Positions 1-11,090 of a DNA stretch of 64,000 nt are shown here, one piece after another. The notes below the pieces were generated by a model, which saw only the letters and a list, made by a program, of their open reading frames with translations, was not told where the DNA came from and searched no databases. Source of the stretch: Brugia malayi (taxonomy: Eukaryota; Nematoda; Chromadorea; Rhabditida; Onchocercidae); the NCBI RefSeq assembly GCF_000002995.4, contig NW_025062477.1, positions 1 to 64,000 of the forward strand, in the 5' to 3' direction. The position numbers and the translations under genes were made by a program. The stretch's first letter is position 1. Each line of letters starts with the position of its first letter.

Positions 1-51
1 TGAATGTTGAATACACAACAACTATATGATAATGATGCAGGTATGATCGAC

Positions 52-157
52 GGTTTAATTACCCAAGTTTGAGATAATTGAATGTTTCGGCCCAGAGTTT
101 AGGCTACTGTGGCTTGAAGTAAAATTTTGGAACGTCCTGCATATTTGTGGGACAATA
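52..157 (+). ncRNA. SL1 RNA copy 1, splice donor mutated
   Basis: The 22-nt leader is intact and begins GGTTTAATTA. The base right after it (position 74) is A instead of G, so the donor reads GAG|AT instead of GAG|GT. Sm site AATTTTGG and the 3' stem (GTCC...GGAC) are intact. Without a GT donor this copy should not take part in trans-splicing; a single-base sequence error is the alternative. The 3' end is approximate. Confidence 0.85.
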
Positions 158-505
158 ATAAATGCTTTTAGCAAGAATGAGATTTTGCTCAGGTTTTATC
201 ATTTGTATAAAATATATCATCAATCTATATTACTTACTTTGAATGCATGAAGATCGAAATTTTTCTCTACTTGCAATCTGTTTTGTTCCAGTGATAATGT
301 AAATTTAGCAATTGAAATATTGTTGAATAATAAATTTGGGCGCAAATGTTGCTTGAAGTGAAGTAAAAATCATCGCTACAATTAAATGTGTGCTATTATC
401 GAAAGTGATAAAAAATGGATCACAGTTTGATCTGTTCGCCGAAAAATAATCAGCTGAATGTTGAATACACAACAACTATATGATAATGATGCAGGTATGA
501 TCGAC

Positions 506-611
506 GGTTTAATTACCCAAGTTTGAGGTAATTGAATGTTTCGGCCCAGAGTTTAGGCTACTGTGGCTTGAAGTAAAATTTTGGAACGTCCTGCATATTT
601 GTGGGACAATA
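506..611 (+). ncRNA. SL1 RNA copy 2
   Basis: Intact leader, GAG|GT donor, Sm site AATTTTGG and 3' hairpin. The downstream spacer carries an extra TTTTG in its CTGTTTTG tract, and is followed by a truncated 5S. Confidence 0.95.
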
Positions 612-900
612 ATAAATGCTTTTAGCAAGAATGAGATTTTGCTCAGGTTTTATCATTTGTATAAAATATATCATCAATCTATATTACTTACTTTGAATGC
701 ATGAAGATCGAAATTTTTCTCTACTTGCAATCTGTTTTGTTTTGTTCCAGTGATAATGTAAATTTAGCAATTGAAATATTGTTGAATAATAAATTTGGGC
801 GCAAATGTTGCTTGAAGTGAAGTAAAAATCATCGCTACAATAAATGTGTGCTATTATCGATTGGATGTGATTTATGCTTCAACACATATTTGTGACAATG

Positions 901-1006
901 CCACGTTGAAAGCACGACATCTCGTCGGGTCTGTCAAGTTAAGCAACGTTGGGCCTGGTTAGTACTTGGATCGGAGACGGCCTGGGAATCCCAGATGTTG
1001 TAGACA
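901..1006 (+). pseudogene. 5S rRNA, 5'-truncated
   Basis: The first roughly 13 nt of 5S are missing: TGACAAT joins straight to GCCACGTTGAAAG. Helix I cannot form. It also has GTCGGGTCTG for GTCCGATCTG, and CCCAGATG for CCCAGGTG. The internal promoter is kept, so it could still bind TFIIIA. Confidence 0.9.
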
Positions 1007-1141
1007 TATTTTTGGTGTTTTTTAGACATGCATTAAATGTGATAAAAAAAATGGTTCATAGTTTGATCTGTTTGCCGAAAAATAATCAGCTGAATGTTGA
1101 ATACACAACAACTATATGATAATGATGCAGGTATGATCGAC

Positions 1142-1247
1142 GGTTTAATTACCCAAGTTTGAGGTAATTGAATGTTTCGGCCCAGAGTTTAGGCTACTGT
1201 GGCTTGAAGTAAAATTTTGGAACGTCCTGCATATTTGTGGGACAATA
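1142..1247 (+). ncRNA. SL1 RNA copy 3
   Basis: Intact leader, donor, Sm site and 3' hairpin. Lies in a long unit; the next 5S downstream is truncated. Confidence 0.95.
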
Positions 1248-1527
1248 ATAAATGCTTTTAGCAAGAATGAGATTTTGCTCAGGTTTTATCATTTGTATAA
1301 AATATATCATCAATCTATATTACTTACTTTGAATGCATGAAGATCGAAATTTTTCTCTACTTGCAATCTGTTTTGTTCCAGTGATAATGTAAATTTAGCA
1401 ATGAAATATTGTTGAATAATAAATTTGGGCGCAAATGTTGCTTGAAGTGAAGTAAAAATCATCGCTACAATAAATGTTGCTATTATCGATTGGATGTGAT
1501 TTATGCTTCAACATATTTGTGACAATG

Positions 1528-1633
1528 CCACGTTGAAAGCACGACATCTCGTCGGGTCTGTCAAGTTAAGCAACGTTGGGCCTGGTTAGTACTTGGATCG
1601 GAGACGGCCTGGGAATCCCAGGTGTTGTAGACA
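1528..1633 (+). pseudogene. 5S rRNA, 5'-truncated
   Basis: Same 5' deletion and GTCGGGTCTG variant as the copy at 901; the 3' end is normal. Confidence 0.9.
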
Positions 1634-1768
1634 TATTTTTGGTGTTTTTTAGACATGCATTAAATGTGATAAAAAAAATGGTTCATAGTTTGATCTGTTT
1701 GCCGAAAAATAATCAGCTGAATGTTGAATACACAACAACTATATGATAATGATGCAGGTATGATCGAC

Positions 1769-1874
1769 GGTTTAATTACCCAAGTTTGAGGTAATTGAAT
1801 GTTTCGGCCCAGAGTTTAGGCTACTGTGGCTTGAAGTAAAATTTTGGAACGTCCTGCATATTTGTGGGACAATA
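1769..1874 (+). ncRNA. SL1 RNA copy 4
   Basis: All SL1 RNA elements are intact. It is followed by a short, 5S-less spacer. Confidence 0.95.
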
Positions 1875-2221
1875 ATAAATGCTTTTAGCAAGAATGAGAT
1901 TTTGCTCAGGTTTTATCATTTGTATAAAATATATCATCAATCTATATTACTTACTTTGAATGCATGAAGATCGAAATTTTCTCTACTTGCAATCTGTTTT
2001 GTTCCAGTGATAATGTAAATTTAGCAATTGAAATATTGTTGAATAATAAATTTGGGCGCAAATGTTGCTTGAAGTGAAGTAAAAATCATCGCTACAATTA
2101 AATGTGTGCTATTATCGAAAGTGATAAAAAATGGATCACAGTTTGATCTGTTCGCCGAAAAATAATCAGCTGAATGTTGAATACACAACAACTATATGAT
2201 AATGATGCAGGTATGATCGAC

Positions 2222-2326
2222 GGTTTAATTACCCAAGTTTGAGGTAATTGAATGTTTCGGCCAGAGTTTAGGCTACTGTGGCTTGAAGTAAAATTTTGGA
2301 ACGTCCTGCATATTTGTGGGACAATA
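2222..2326 (+). ncRNA. SL1 RNA copy 5, one C missing
   Basis: Leader, donor and Sm site are intact, but the intron part reads CGGCCAGAG where the other copies have CGGCCCAGAG, a 1-nt deletion in the central stem-loop region. Function uncertain. It precedes the first full-length 5S. Confidence 0.9.
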
Positions 2327-2608
2327 ATAAATGCTTTTAGCAAGAATGAGATTTTGCTCAGGTTTTATCATTTGTATAAAATATATCATCAATCTATATT
2401 ACTTACTTTGAATGCATGAAGATCGAAATTTTTCTCTACTTGCAATCTGTTTTGTTCCAGTGATAATGTAAATTTAGCAATTGAAATATTGTTGAATAAT
2501 AAATTTGGGCGCAAATGTTGCTTGAAGTGAAGTAAAAATCATCGCTACAATAAATGTGTGCTATTATCGATTGGATGTGATTTATGCTTCAACATATTTG
2601 TAACAATA

Positions 2609-2727
2609 GTCTACGACCATACCACGTTGAAAGCACGACATCTCGTCCGATCTGTCAAGTTAAGCAACGTTGGGCCTGGTTAGTACTTGGATCGGAGACG
2701 GCCTGGGAATCCCAGGTGTTGTAGACA
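2609..2727 (+). rRNA. 5S rRNA, full length
   Basis: 119 nt that read like nematode 5S. The 5' end GTCTACGAC pairs with the 3' end GTTGTAGAC (helix I). The internal control region includes AAGTTAAGCAACGTTGGG and GGATCGGAGACGGCCTGG. T-runs (TTTTT, then TTTTTT) follow within about 15 nt and are suitable RNA polymerase III terminators. Confidence 0.95.
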
Positions 2728-2862
2728 TATTTTTGGTGTTTTTTAGACATGCATTAAATGTGATAAAAAAAATGGTTCATAGTTTGATCTGTTTGCCGAA
2801 AAATAATCAGCTGAATGTTGAATACACAACAACTATATGATAATGATGCAGGTATGATCGAC

Positions 2863-2968
2863 GGTTTAATTACCCAAGTTTGAGGTAATTGAATGTTTCG
2901 GCCCAGAGTTTAGGCTACTGTGGCTTGAAGTAAAATTTTGGAACGTCCTGCATATTTGTGGGACAATA
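2863..2968 (+). ncRNA. SL1 RNA copy 6
   Basis: All elements intact. Preceded by the full-length 5S at 2609 and followed by a truncated 5S. Confidence 0.95.
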
Positions 2969-3250
2969 ATAAATGCTTTTAGCAAGAATGAGATTTTGCT
3001 CAGGTTTTATCATTTGTATAAAATATATCATCAATCTATATTACTTACTTTGAATGCATGAAGATCGAAATTTTTCTCTACTTGCAATCTGTTTTGTTCC
3101 AGTGATAATGTAAATTTAGCAATTGAAATATTGTTGAATAATAAATTTGGGCGCAAATGTTGCTTGAAGTGAAGTAAAAATCATCGCTACAATAAATGTG
3201 TGCTATTATCGATTGGATGTGATTTATGCTTCAACATATTTGTGACAATG

Positions 3251-3354
3251 CCACGTTGAAAGCACGACATCTCGTCGGTCTGTCAAGTTAAGCAACGTTG
3301 GGCCTGGTTAGTACTTGGATCGGAGACGGCCTGGGAATCCCAGTGTTGTAGACA
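3251..3354 (+). pseudogene. 5S rRNA, 5'-truncated with further deletions
   Basis: Same 5' deletion; it also lost one G in GTCGGTCTG and one in CCCAGTGTTG. Confidence 0.9.
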
Positions 3355-3488
3355 TATTTTGGTGTTTTTTAGACATGCATTAAATGTGATAAAAAAAATG
3401 GTTCATAGTTTGATCTGTTTGCCGAAAAATAATCAGCTGAATGTTGAATACACAACAACTATATGATAATGATGCAGGTATGATCGAC

Positions 3489-3594
3489 GGTTTAATTACC
3501 CAAGTTTGAGGTAATTGAATGTTTCGGCCCAGAGTTTAGGCTACTGTGGCTTGAAGTAAAATTTTGGAACGTCCTGCATATTTGTGGGACAATA
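3489..3594 (+). ncRNA. SL1 RNA copy 7
   Basis: All elements intact; followed by a short spacer. Confidence 0.95.
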
Positions 3595-3942
3595 ATAAAT
3601 GCTTTTAGCAAGAATGAGATTTTGCTCAGGTTTTATCATTTGTATAAAATATATCATCAATCTATATTACTTACTTTGAATGCATGAAGATCGAAATTTT
3701 TCTCTACTTGCAATCTGTTTTGTTCCAGTGATAATGTAAATTTAGCAATTGAAATATTGTTGAATAATAAATTTGGGCGCAAATGTTGCTTGAAGTGAAG
3801 TAAAAATCATCGCTACAATTAAATGTGTGCTATTATCGAAAGTGATAAAAAATGGATCACAGTTTGATCTGTTCGCCGAAAAATAATCAGCTGAATGTTG
3901 AATACACAACAACTATATGATAATGATGCAGGTATGATCGAC

Positions 3943-4048
3943 GGTTTAATTACCCAAGTTTGAGGTAATTGAATGTTTCGGCCCAGAGTTTAGGCTACTG
4001 TGGCTTGAAGTAAAATTTTGGAACGTCCTGCATATTTGTGGGACAATA
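3943..4048 (+). ncRNA. SL1 RNA copy 8
   Basis: All elements intact; followed by the 554-bp unit in which the 5S is reduced to a scrap. Confidence 0.95.
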
Positions 4049-4330
4049 ATAAATGCTTTTAGCAAGAATGAGATTTTGCTCAGGTTTTATCATTTGTATA
4101 AAATATATCATCAATCTATATTACTTACTTTGAATGCATGAAGATCGAAATTTTTCTCTACTTGCAATCTGTTTTGTTCCAGTGATAATGTAAATTTAGC
4201 AATTGAAATATTGTTGAATAATAAATTTGGGCGCAAATGTTGCTTGAAGTGAAGTAAAAATCATCGCTACAATAAATGTGTGCTATTATCGATTGGATGT
4301 GATTTATGCTTCAACATATTTGTAACAATA

Positions 4331-4374
4331 GTCTACGGTTGATGGTTAGTACTTGGATCGGAGACGGCCTGGGG
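4331..4374 (+). pseudogene. 5S rRNA scrap
   Basis: Only GTCTACG, a short GTTGAT join, and the segment GGTTAGTACTTGGATCGG plus AGACGGCCTGG remain, followed directly by TTTTTT. Most of the 5S gene is deleted; the unit is 554 bp. Confidence 0.9.
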
Positions 4375-4496
4375 TTTTTTAGACATGCATTAAATGTGAT
4401 AAAAAATGGTTCATAGTTTGATCTGTTTGCCGAAAAATAATCAGCTGAATGTTGAATACACAACAACTATATGATAATGATGCAGGTATGATCGAC

Positions 4497-4602
4497 GGTT
4501 TAATTACCCAAGTTTGAGGTAATTGAATGTTTCGGCCCAGAGTTTAGGCTACTGTGGCTTGAAGTAAAATTTTGGAACGTCCTGCATATTTGTGGGACAA
4601 TA
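4497..4602 (+). ncRNA. SL1 RNA copy 9
   Basis: All elements intact; followed by the full-length 5S at 4885. Confidence 0.95.
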
Positions 4603-4884
4603 ATAAATGCTTTTAGCAAGAATGAGATTTTGCTCAGGTTTTATCATTTGTATAAAATATATCATCAATCTATATTACTTACTTTGAATGCATGAAGATC
4701 GAAATTTTTCTCTACTTGCAATCTGTTTTGTTCCAGTGATAATGTAAATTTAGCAATTGAAATATTGTTGAATAATAAATTTGGGCGCAAATGTTGCTTG
4801 AAGTGAAGTAAAAATCATCGCTACAATAAATGTGTGCTATTATCGATTGGATGTGATTTATGCTTCAACATATTTGTAACAATA

Positions 4885-5003
4885 GTCTACGACCATACCA
4901 CGTTGAAAGCACGACATCTCGTCCGATCTGTCAAGTTAAGCAACGTTGGGCCTGGTTAGTACTTGGATCGGAGACGGCCTGGGAATCCCAGGTGTTGTAG
5001 ACA
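4885..5003 (+). rRNA. 5S rRNA, full length
   Basis: Identical in length and ends to the copy at 2609. The first downstream T-run is shorter (ATAATTTTGG); a TTTTTT follows. Confidence 0.95.
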
Positions 5004-5138
5004 TAATTTTGGTGTTTTTTAGACATGCATTAAATGTGATAAAAAAAATGGTTCATAGTTTGATCTGTTTGCCGAAAAATAATCAGCTGAATGTTGAATA
5101 CACAACAACTATATGATAATGATGCAGGTATGATCGAC

Positions 5139-5244
5139 GGTTTAATTACCCAAGTTTGAGGTAATTGAATGTTTCGGCCCAGAGTTTAGGCTACTGTGGC
5201 TTGAAGTAAAATTTTGGAACGTCCTGCATATTTGTGGGACAATA
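5139..5244 (+). ncRNA. SL1 RNA copy 10
   Basis: All elements intact. First SL1 gene of a run of five consecutive 5S-less 454-bp intervals (copies 10 to 15). Confidence 0.95.
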
Positions 5245-5592
5245 ATAAATGCTTTTAGCAAGAATGAGATTTTGCTCAGGTTTTATCATTTGTATAAAAT
5301 ATATCATCAATCTATATTACTTACTTTGAATGCATGAAGATCGAAATTTTTCTCTACTTGCAATCTGTTTTGTTCCAGTGATAATGTAAATTTAGCAATT
5401 GAAATATTGTTGAATAATAAATTTGGGCGCAAATGTTGCTTGAAGTGAAGTAAAAATCATCGCTACAATTAAATGTGTGCTATTATCGAAAGTGATAAAA
5501 AATGGATCACAGTTTGATCTGTTCGCCGAAAAATAATCAGCTGAATGTTGAATACACAACAACTATATGATAATGATGCAGGTATGATCGAC

Positions 5593-5698
5593 GGTTTAAT
5601 TACCCAAGTTTGAGGTAATTGAATGTTTCGGCCCAGAGTTTAGGCTACTGTGGCTTGAAGTAAAATTTTGGAACGTCCTGCATATTTGTGGGACAATA
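5593..5698 (+). ncRNA. SL1 RNA copy 11
   Basis: All elements intact; short unit. The downstream spacer has a small local change (GGATCCAG and TTCTGCCG in place of GGATCACAG and TTCGCCG). Confidence 0.95.
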
Positions 5699-6046
5699 AT
5701 AAATGCTTTTAGCAAGAATGAGATTTTGCTCAGGTTTTATCATTTGTATAAAATATATCATCAATCTATATTACTTACTTTGAATGCATGAAGATCGAAA
5801 TTTTTCTCTACTTGCAATCTGTTTTGTTCCAGTGATAATGTAAATTTAGCAATTGAAATATTGTTGAATAATAAATTTGGGCGCAAATGTTGCTTGAAGT
5901 GAAGTAAAAATCATCGCTACAATTAAATGTGTGCTATTATCGAAAGTGATAAAAAATGGATCCAGTTTGATCTGTTCTGCCGAAAAATAATCAGCTGAAT
6001 GTTGAATACACAACAACTATATGATAATGATGCAGGTATGATCGAC

Positions 6047-6152
6047 GGTTTAATTACCCAAGTTTGAGGTAATTGAATGTTTCGGCCCAGAGTTTAGGCT
6101 ACTGTGGCTTGAAGTAAAATTTTGGAACGTCCTGCATATTTGTGGGACAATA
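6047..6152 (+). ncRNA. SL1 RNA copy 12
   Basis: All elements intact. The spacer shares TTTAGCGATTG with the next unit where the others have TTTAGCAATTG, marking these two units as recent duplicates. Confidence 0.95.
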
Positions 6153-6500
6153 ATAAATGCTTTTAGCAAGAATGAGATTTTGCTCAGGTTTTATCATTTG
6201 TATAAAATATATCATCAATCTATATTACTTACTTTGAATGCATGAAGATCGAAATTTTTCTCTACTTGCAATCTGTTTTGTTCCAGTGATAATGTAAATT
6301 TAGCGATTGAAATATTGTTGAATAATAAATTTGGGCGCAAATGTTGCTTGAAGTGAAGTAAAAATCATCGCTACAATTAAATGTGTGCTATTATCGAAAG
6401 TGATAAAAAATGGATCACAGTTTGATCTGTTCGCCGAAAAATAATCAGCTGAATGTTGAATACACAACAACTATATGATAATGATGCAGGTATGATCGAC

Positions 6501-6606
6501 GGTTTAATTACCCAAGTTTGAGGTAATTGAATGTTTCGGCCCAGAGTTTAGGCTACTGTGGCTTGAAGTAAAATTTTGGAACGTCCTGCATATTTGTGGG
6601 ACAATA
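6501..6606 (+). ncRNA. SL1 RNA copy 13
   Basis: All elements intact; shares the TTTAGCGATTG spacer variant with copy 12. Confidence 0.95.
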
Positions 6607-6954
6607 ATAAATGCTTTTAGCAAGAATGAGATTTTGCTCAGGTTTTATCATTTGTATAAAATATATCATCAATCTATATTACTTACTTTGAATGCATGAA
6701 GATCGAAATTTTTCTCTACTTGCAATCTGTTTTGTTCCAGTGATAATGTAAATTTAGCGATTGAAATATTGTTGAATAATAAATTTGGGCGCAAATGTTG
6801 CTTGAAGTGAAGTAAAAATCATCGCTACAATTAAATGTGTGCTATTATCGAAAGTGATAAAAAATGGATCACAGTTTGATCTGTTCGCCGAAAAATAATC
6901 AGCTGAATGTTGAATACACAACAACTATATGATAATGATGCAGGTATGATCGAC

Positions 6955-7060
6955 GGTTTAATTACCCAAGTTTGAGGTAATTGAATGTTTCGGCCCAGAG
7001 TTTAGGCTACTGTGGCTTGAAGTAAAATTTTGGAACGTCCTGCATATTTGTGGGACAATA
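6955..7060 (+). ncRNA. SL1 RNA copy 14
   Basis: All elements intact; short unit. Confidence 0.95.
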
Positions 7061-7408
7061 ATAAATGCTTTTAGCAAGAATGAGATTTTGCTCAGGTTTT
7101 ATCATTTGTATAAAATATATCATCAATCTATATTACTTACTTTGAATGCATGAAGATCGAAATTTTTCTCTACTTGCAATCTGTTTTGTTCCAGTGATAA
7201 TGTAAATTTAGCAATTGAAATATTGTTGAATAATAAATTTGGGCGCAAATGTTGCTTGAAGTGAAGTAAAAATCATCGCTACAATTAAATGTGTGCTATT
7301 ATCGAAAGTGATAAAAAATGGATCACAGTTTGATCTGTTCGCCGAAAAATAATCAGCTGAATGTTGAATACACAACAACTATATGATAATGATGCAGGTA
7401 TGATCGAC

Positions 7409-7514
7409 GGTTTAATTACCCAAGTTTGAGGTAATTGAATGTTTCGGCCCAGAGTTTAGGCTACTGTGGCTTGAAGTAAAATTTTGGAACGTCCTGCATA
7501 TTTGTGGGACAATA
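7409..7514 (+). ncRNA. SL1 RNA copy 15
   Basis: All elements intact; followed by a truncated 5S. Confidence 0.95.
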
Positions 7515-7796
7515 ATAAATGCTTTTAGCAAGAATGAGATTTTGCTCAGGTTTTATCATTTGTATAAAATATATCATCTATCTATATTACTTACTTTGAA
7601 TGCATGAAGATCGAAATTTTTCTCTACTTGCAATCTGTTTTGTTCCAGTGATAATGTAAATTTAGCAATTGAAATATTGTTGAATAATAAATTTGGGCGC
7701 AAATGTTGCTTGAAGTGAAGTAAAAATCATCGCTACAATAAATGTGCGCTATTATCGATTGGATGTGATTTATGCTTCAACATATTTGTGACAATG

Positions 7797-7900
7797 CCAC
7801 GTTGAAAGCACGACATCTCGTCGAGTCTGTCAAGTTAAGCAACGTTGGCCTGGTTAGTACTTGGATCGGAGACGGCCTGGGAATCCAGGTGTTGTAGACA
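7797..7900 (+). pseudogene. 5S rRNA, 5'-truncated with further deletions
   Basis: Same 5' deletion as the others, with GTCGAGTCTG and single-base losses in the CGTTGGCC and GAATCCAGG parts. Confidence 0.9.
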
Positions 7901-8034
7901 TAATTTTGGTGTTTTTAGACATGCATTAAATGTGATAAAAAAAATGGTTCATAGTTTGATCTGTTTGCCGAAAAATAATCAGCTGAATGTTGAATACACA
8001 ACAACTATATGATAATGATGCAGGTATGATCGAC

Positions 8035-8139
8035 GGTTTAATTACCCAAGTTTGAGGTAATTGAATGTTTCGGCCCAGAGTTTAGGCTACTGTGGCTTGA
8101 AGTAAAATTTTGGAACGTCCTGCATATTTGTGGACAATA
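8035..8139 (+). ncRNA. SL1 RNA copy 16, one G missing in 3' stem
   Basis: Leader, donor and Sm site intact. The 3' hairpin reads GTGGAC instead of GTGGGAC. The same deletion is in copy 17, so it was probably spread by duplication. Confidence 0.9.
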
Positions 8140-8487
8140 ATAAATGCTTTTAGCAAGAATGAGATTTTGCTCAGGTTTTATCATTTGTATAAAATATATC
8201 ATCAATCTATATTACTTACTTTGAATGCATGAAGATCGAAATTTTTCTCTACTTGCAATCTGTTTTGTTCCAGTGATAATGTAAATTTAGCAATTGAAAT
8301 ATTGTTGAATAATAAATTTGGGCGCAAATGTTGCTTGAAGTGAAGTAAAAATCATCGCTACAATTAAATGTGTGCTATTATCGAAAGTGATAAAAAATGG
8401 ATCACAGTTTGATCTGTTCGCCGAAAAATAATCAGCTGAATGTTGAATACACAACAACTATATGATAATGATGCAGGTATGATCGAC

Positions 8488-8592
8488 GGTTTAATTACCC
8501 AAGTTTGAGGTAATTGAATGTTTCGGCCCAGAGTTTAGGCTACTGTGGCTTGAAGTAAAATTTTGGAACGTCCTGCATATTTGTGGACAATA
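8488..8592 (+). ncRNA. SL1 RNA copy 17, one G missing in 3' stem
   Basis: Same GTGGAC variant as copy 16; otherwise intact. Confidence 0.9.
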
Positions 8593-8940
8593 ATAAATGC
8601 TTTTAGCAAGAATGAGATTTTGCTCAGGTTTTATCATTTGTATAAAATATATCATCAATCTATATTACTTACTTTGAATGCATGAAGATCGAAATTTTTC
8701 TCTACTTGCAATCTGTTTTGTTCCAGTGATAATGTAAATTTAGCAATTGAAATATTGTTGAATAATAAATTTGGGCGCAAATGTTGCTTGAAGTGAAGTA
8801 AAAATCATCGCTACAATTAAATGTGTGCTATTATCGAAAGTGATAAAAAATGGATCACAGTTTGATCTGTTCGCCGAAAAATAATCAGCTGAATGTTGAA
8901 TACACAACAACTATATGATAATGATGCAGGTATGGTCGAC

Positions 8941-9046
8941 GGTTTAATTACCCAAGTTTGAGGTAATTGAATGTTTCGGCCCAGAGTTTAGGCTACTGTG
9001 GCTTGAAGTAAAATTTTGGAACGTCCTGCATATTTGTGGGACAATA
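8941..9046 (+). ncRNA. SL1 RNA copy 18 (last)
   Basis: Intact SL1 RNA. Just upstream, TATGGTCGAC replaces TATGATCGAC, a base change at about -6. It is the last SL1 before the array ends with a full-length 5S. Confidence 0.95.
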
Positions 9047-9328
9047 ATAAATGCTTTTAGCAAGAATGAGATTTTGCTCAGGTTTTATCATTTGTATAAA
9101 ATATATCATCAATCTATATTACTTACTTTGAATGCATGAAGATCGAAATTTTTCTCTACTTGCAATCTGTTTTGTTCCAGTGATAATGTAAATTTAGCAA
9201 TTGAAATATTGTTGAATAATAAATTTGGGCGCAAATGTTGCTTGAAGTGAAGTAAAAATCATCGCTACAATAAATGTGTGCTATTATCGATTGGATGTGA
9301 TTTATGCTTCAACATATTTGTAACAATA

Positions 9329-9447
9329 GTCTACGACCATACCACGTTGAAAGCACGACATCTCGTCCGATCTGTCAAGTTAAGCAACGTTGGGCCTGGT
9401 TAGTACTTGGATCGGAGACGGCCTGGGAATCCCAGGTGTTGTAGACA
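9329..9447 (+). rRNA. 5S rRNA, full length, at array edge
   Basis: The third full-length 5S copy, with helix I ends, control region and T-run terminators. Array similarity stops shortly after it, at about 9470. Confidence 0.95.
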
Positions 9448-9470
9448 TATTTTTGGTGTTTTTTAGCCAT

Positions 9471-11090
9471 GCATTCACTTTCTTTTATTTATTCGTTATT
9501 TCTTTCATAATGTAGCGTTGATTTCATTGTATTGTTTTTTAATGCAAAATATGCTGTCGCTAAGATATCCCTTATGATCTTTGGCATGTATCAAATTTAT
9601 GAACTGATGAACTTGCCTGCAACTGGAGAAGTCATATGGTGTAGACAGTTCTGTTTTGTCTACAGGTAAATAATTTTGTGCTCATCACTATGCGATTATG
9701 GAATGGTTCGACGAACAGATAAATGCCGGAATGTAACAGTACAGCGATGGTAATCGATCGGAACAGATAGTGCTGTAGTGGGTTCATCGTAGCTAGACAG
9801 TACTGCCAGGGTGAGTATGCCAGCCAGCCAGCCAGCCATTGAGTCAGCAACGCACATTGTACTACGTGTCGCGGAGGCTTTTATCTACCAGCAAACTAAT
9901 GAAAATGAAGTCGCCCATGCCAAGACGAACTGATGCTGAAATTTGCATATTTACTAATTTTAGCTTAAATTGAACATCATATAGTACGCATTATTAAGCA
10001 TTATGAATTGTGGGATGATTCGCTTGATGATTGTGGGATGACTGGTCAGTTACCGAGTTGGCAGGTCAAGAAGATGATTTGGCAAGAAAATAATTCCCAA
10101 AGAAATAAATATTTCACAGCTTAGATTTCCCATATCTTTCTGTCGCGTTAGGAAACTTAATTGAAGGAATTAATTAGATAAAGTTCTGAGCAGGTAATAC
10201 TTATTTGATTGCTCTTATTTGAAAAAAATACTTATTGAAAGAAAGAAACATGTTAATCACATTGATAGCGGTGAAAAGAATGAAGCGTTCTGAAGGATTT
10301 GTAATCAGAATGAGATTTTCAATTTATTTTTTTATTTCTATTCAAAAATTAATCTTGTAAGTGCCAATCTCCCGATACCTGTTCAACGAAAAAATTTCCA
10401 CAAATACATCCATCATTCAGAGCATCGTAGATTTTAAATTTCGTTTCTTTCTTTTATTCTCGGTTGTTCCAAGCTTTGTGCAAATTTTCCGGATCGTTTC
10501 ATCACATATATTACTTTTTGCGACCTAACGCTTTACGCTGTTGGATATGTTTGCTCTTTGCTTCCTGTAATTTAGACAAGTTCACTTCAAAATTTTTAGG
10601 ACTCAAGACATGGATCTGTCGAAAGATAGGATATGATGTGCTAAATCGATGAATCCAGCTTTGTTGGAGCTTATTTTAGGCTTCTCCTCACTTTTTGTTG
10701 TTTTGGCTCGACAAGACATCTCTTGCTTGTCTGAATGATTAACTTTGAAAAAGCTGCTTTTGTTTCTTTTTCCATTCTGATGTTTTCAGTTATGTTGTAA
10801 ATCTCATGTGAACGATTTGTAGAGATAAAGAATTTTATCAAAACTGGTCCACAAAGGCCTTTTTTCTTCTAAAAAATTTTTTCTTTTTTTTGTCTCTTTC
10901 GGGAAACGGATGGTAGCCAACTGACAAGAGAAATAGAATTTACTACCACAGCAGAAAGCTCACTGCCTAAGAGAACTTACGATTTCTTCCCTCCGCTCAT
11001 CATTTCTATTCTCAGCGTGAACATTAAAAATCGCAATACCTATAAGGAGTAAGCAGTTGTCGCAAATTATAATTGTAAGAATGAATTAAA
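9471..11090. other. Unique AT-rich stretch, no gene seen
   Basis: Between the RNA array and the satellite. It contains a short CAGC run (about 9820-9837, four tandem CAGC units), and no ORF with exon-like composition or convincing splice signals. It may flank the array or be an old spacer. Confidence 0.6.

Larger units (their letters stand above)
1..9470 (+). repeat. 5S rRNA / SL1 spliced-leader RNA tandem array
   Basis: Eighteen SL1 RNA genes lie head-to-tail on the plus strand. SL1 starts are 453-454 bp apart where no 5S is present (ten intervals), 626-642 bp apart where a 5S or truncated 5S lies between, and 554 bp apart once, where a 5S scrap remains. Flanks are nearly identical between units, so the array is homogenised. 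The short and long units differ not only by the 5S block but by linked single-base markers upstream of SL1 (for example GGATCACAG with TTCGCCG in short units, GGTTCATAG with TTTGCCG in long ones). The array begins before base 1 and ends just after the last 5S at about 9470. Linkage of SL1 to 5S is established for nematodes; in filarial worms, as here, both lie on the same strand. Confidence 0.96.

Noticed and set aside
2098..2343. 81-codon minus-strand ORF
   Set aside because: It lies antisense to an SL1 RNA gene and exists only because of the 1-nt deletion in copy 5.
1..9470. Regular repeat spacing suggested a CRISPR or ordinary satellite array
   Set aside because: The repeated parts are SL1 RNA and 5S rRNA genes; repeats are hundreds of bases long and there are no variable spacers.
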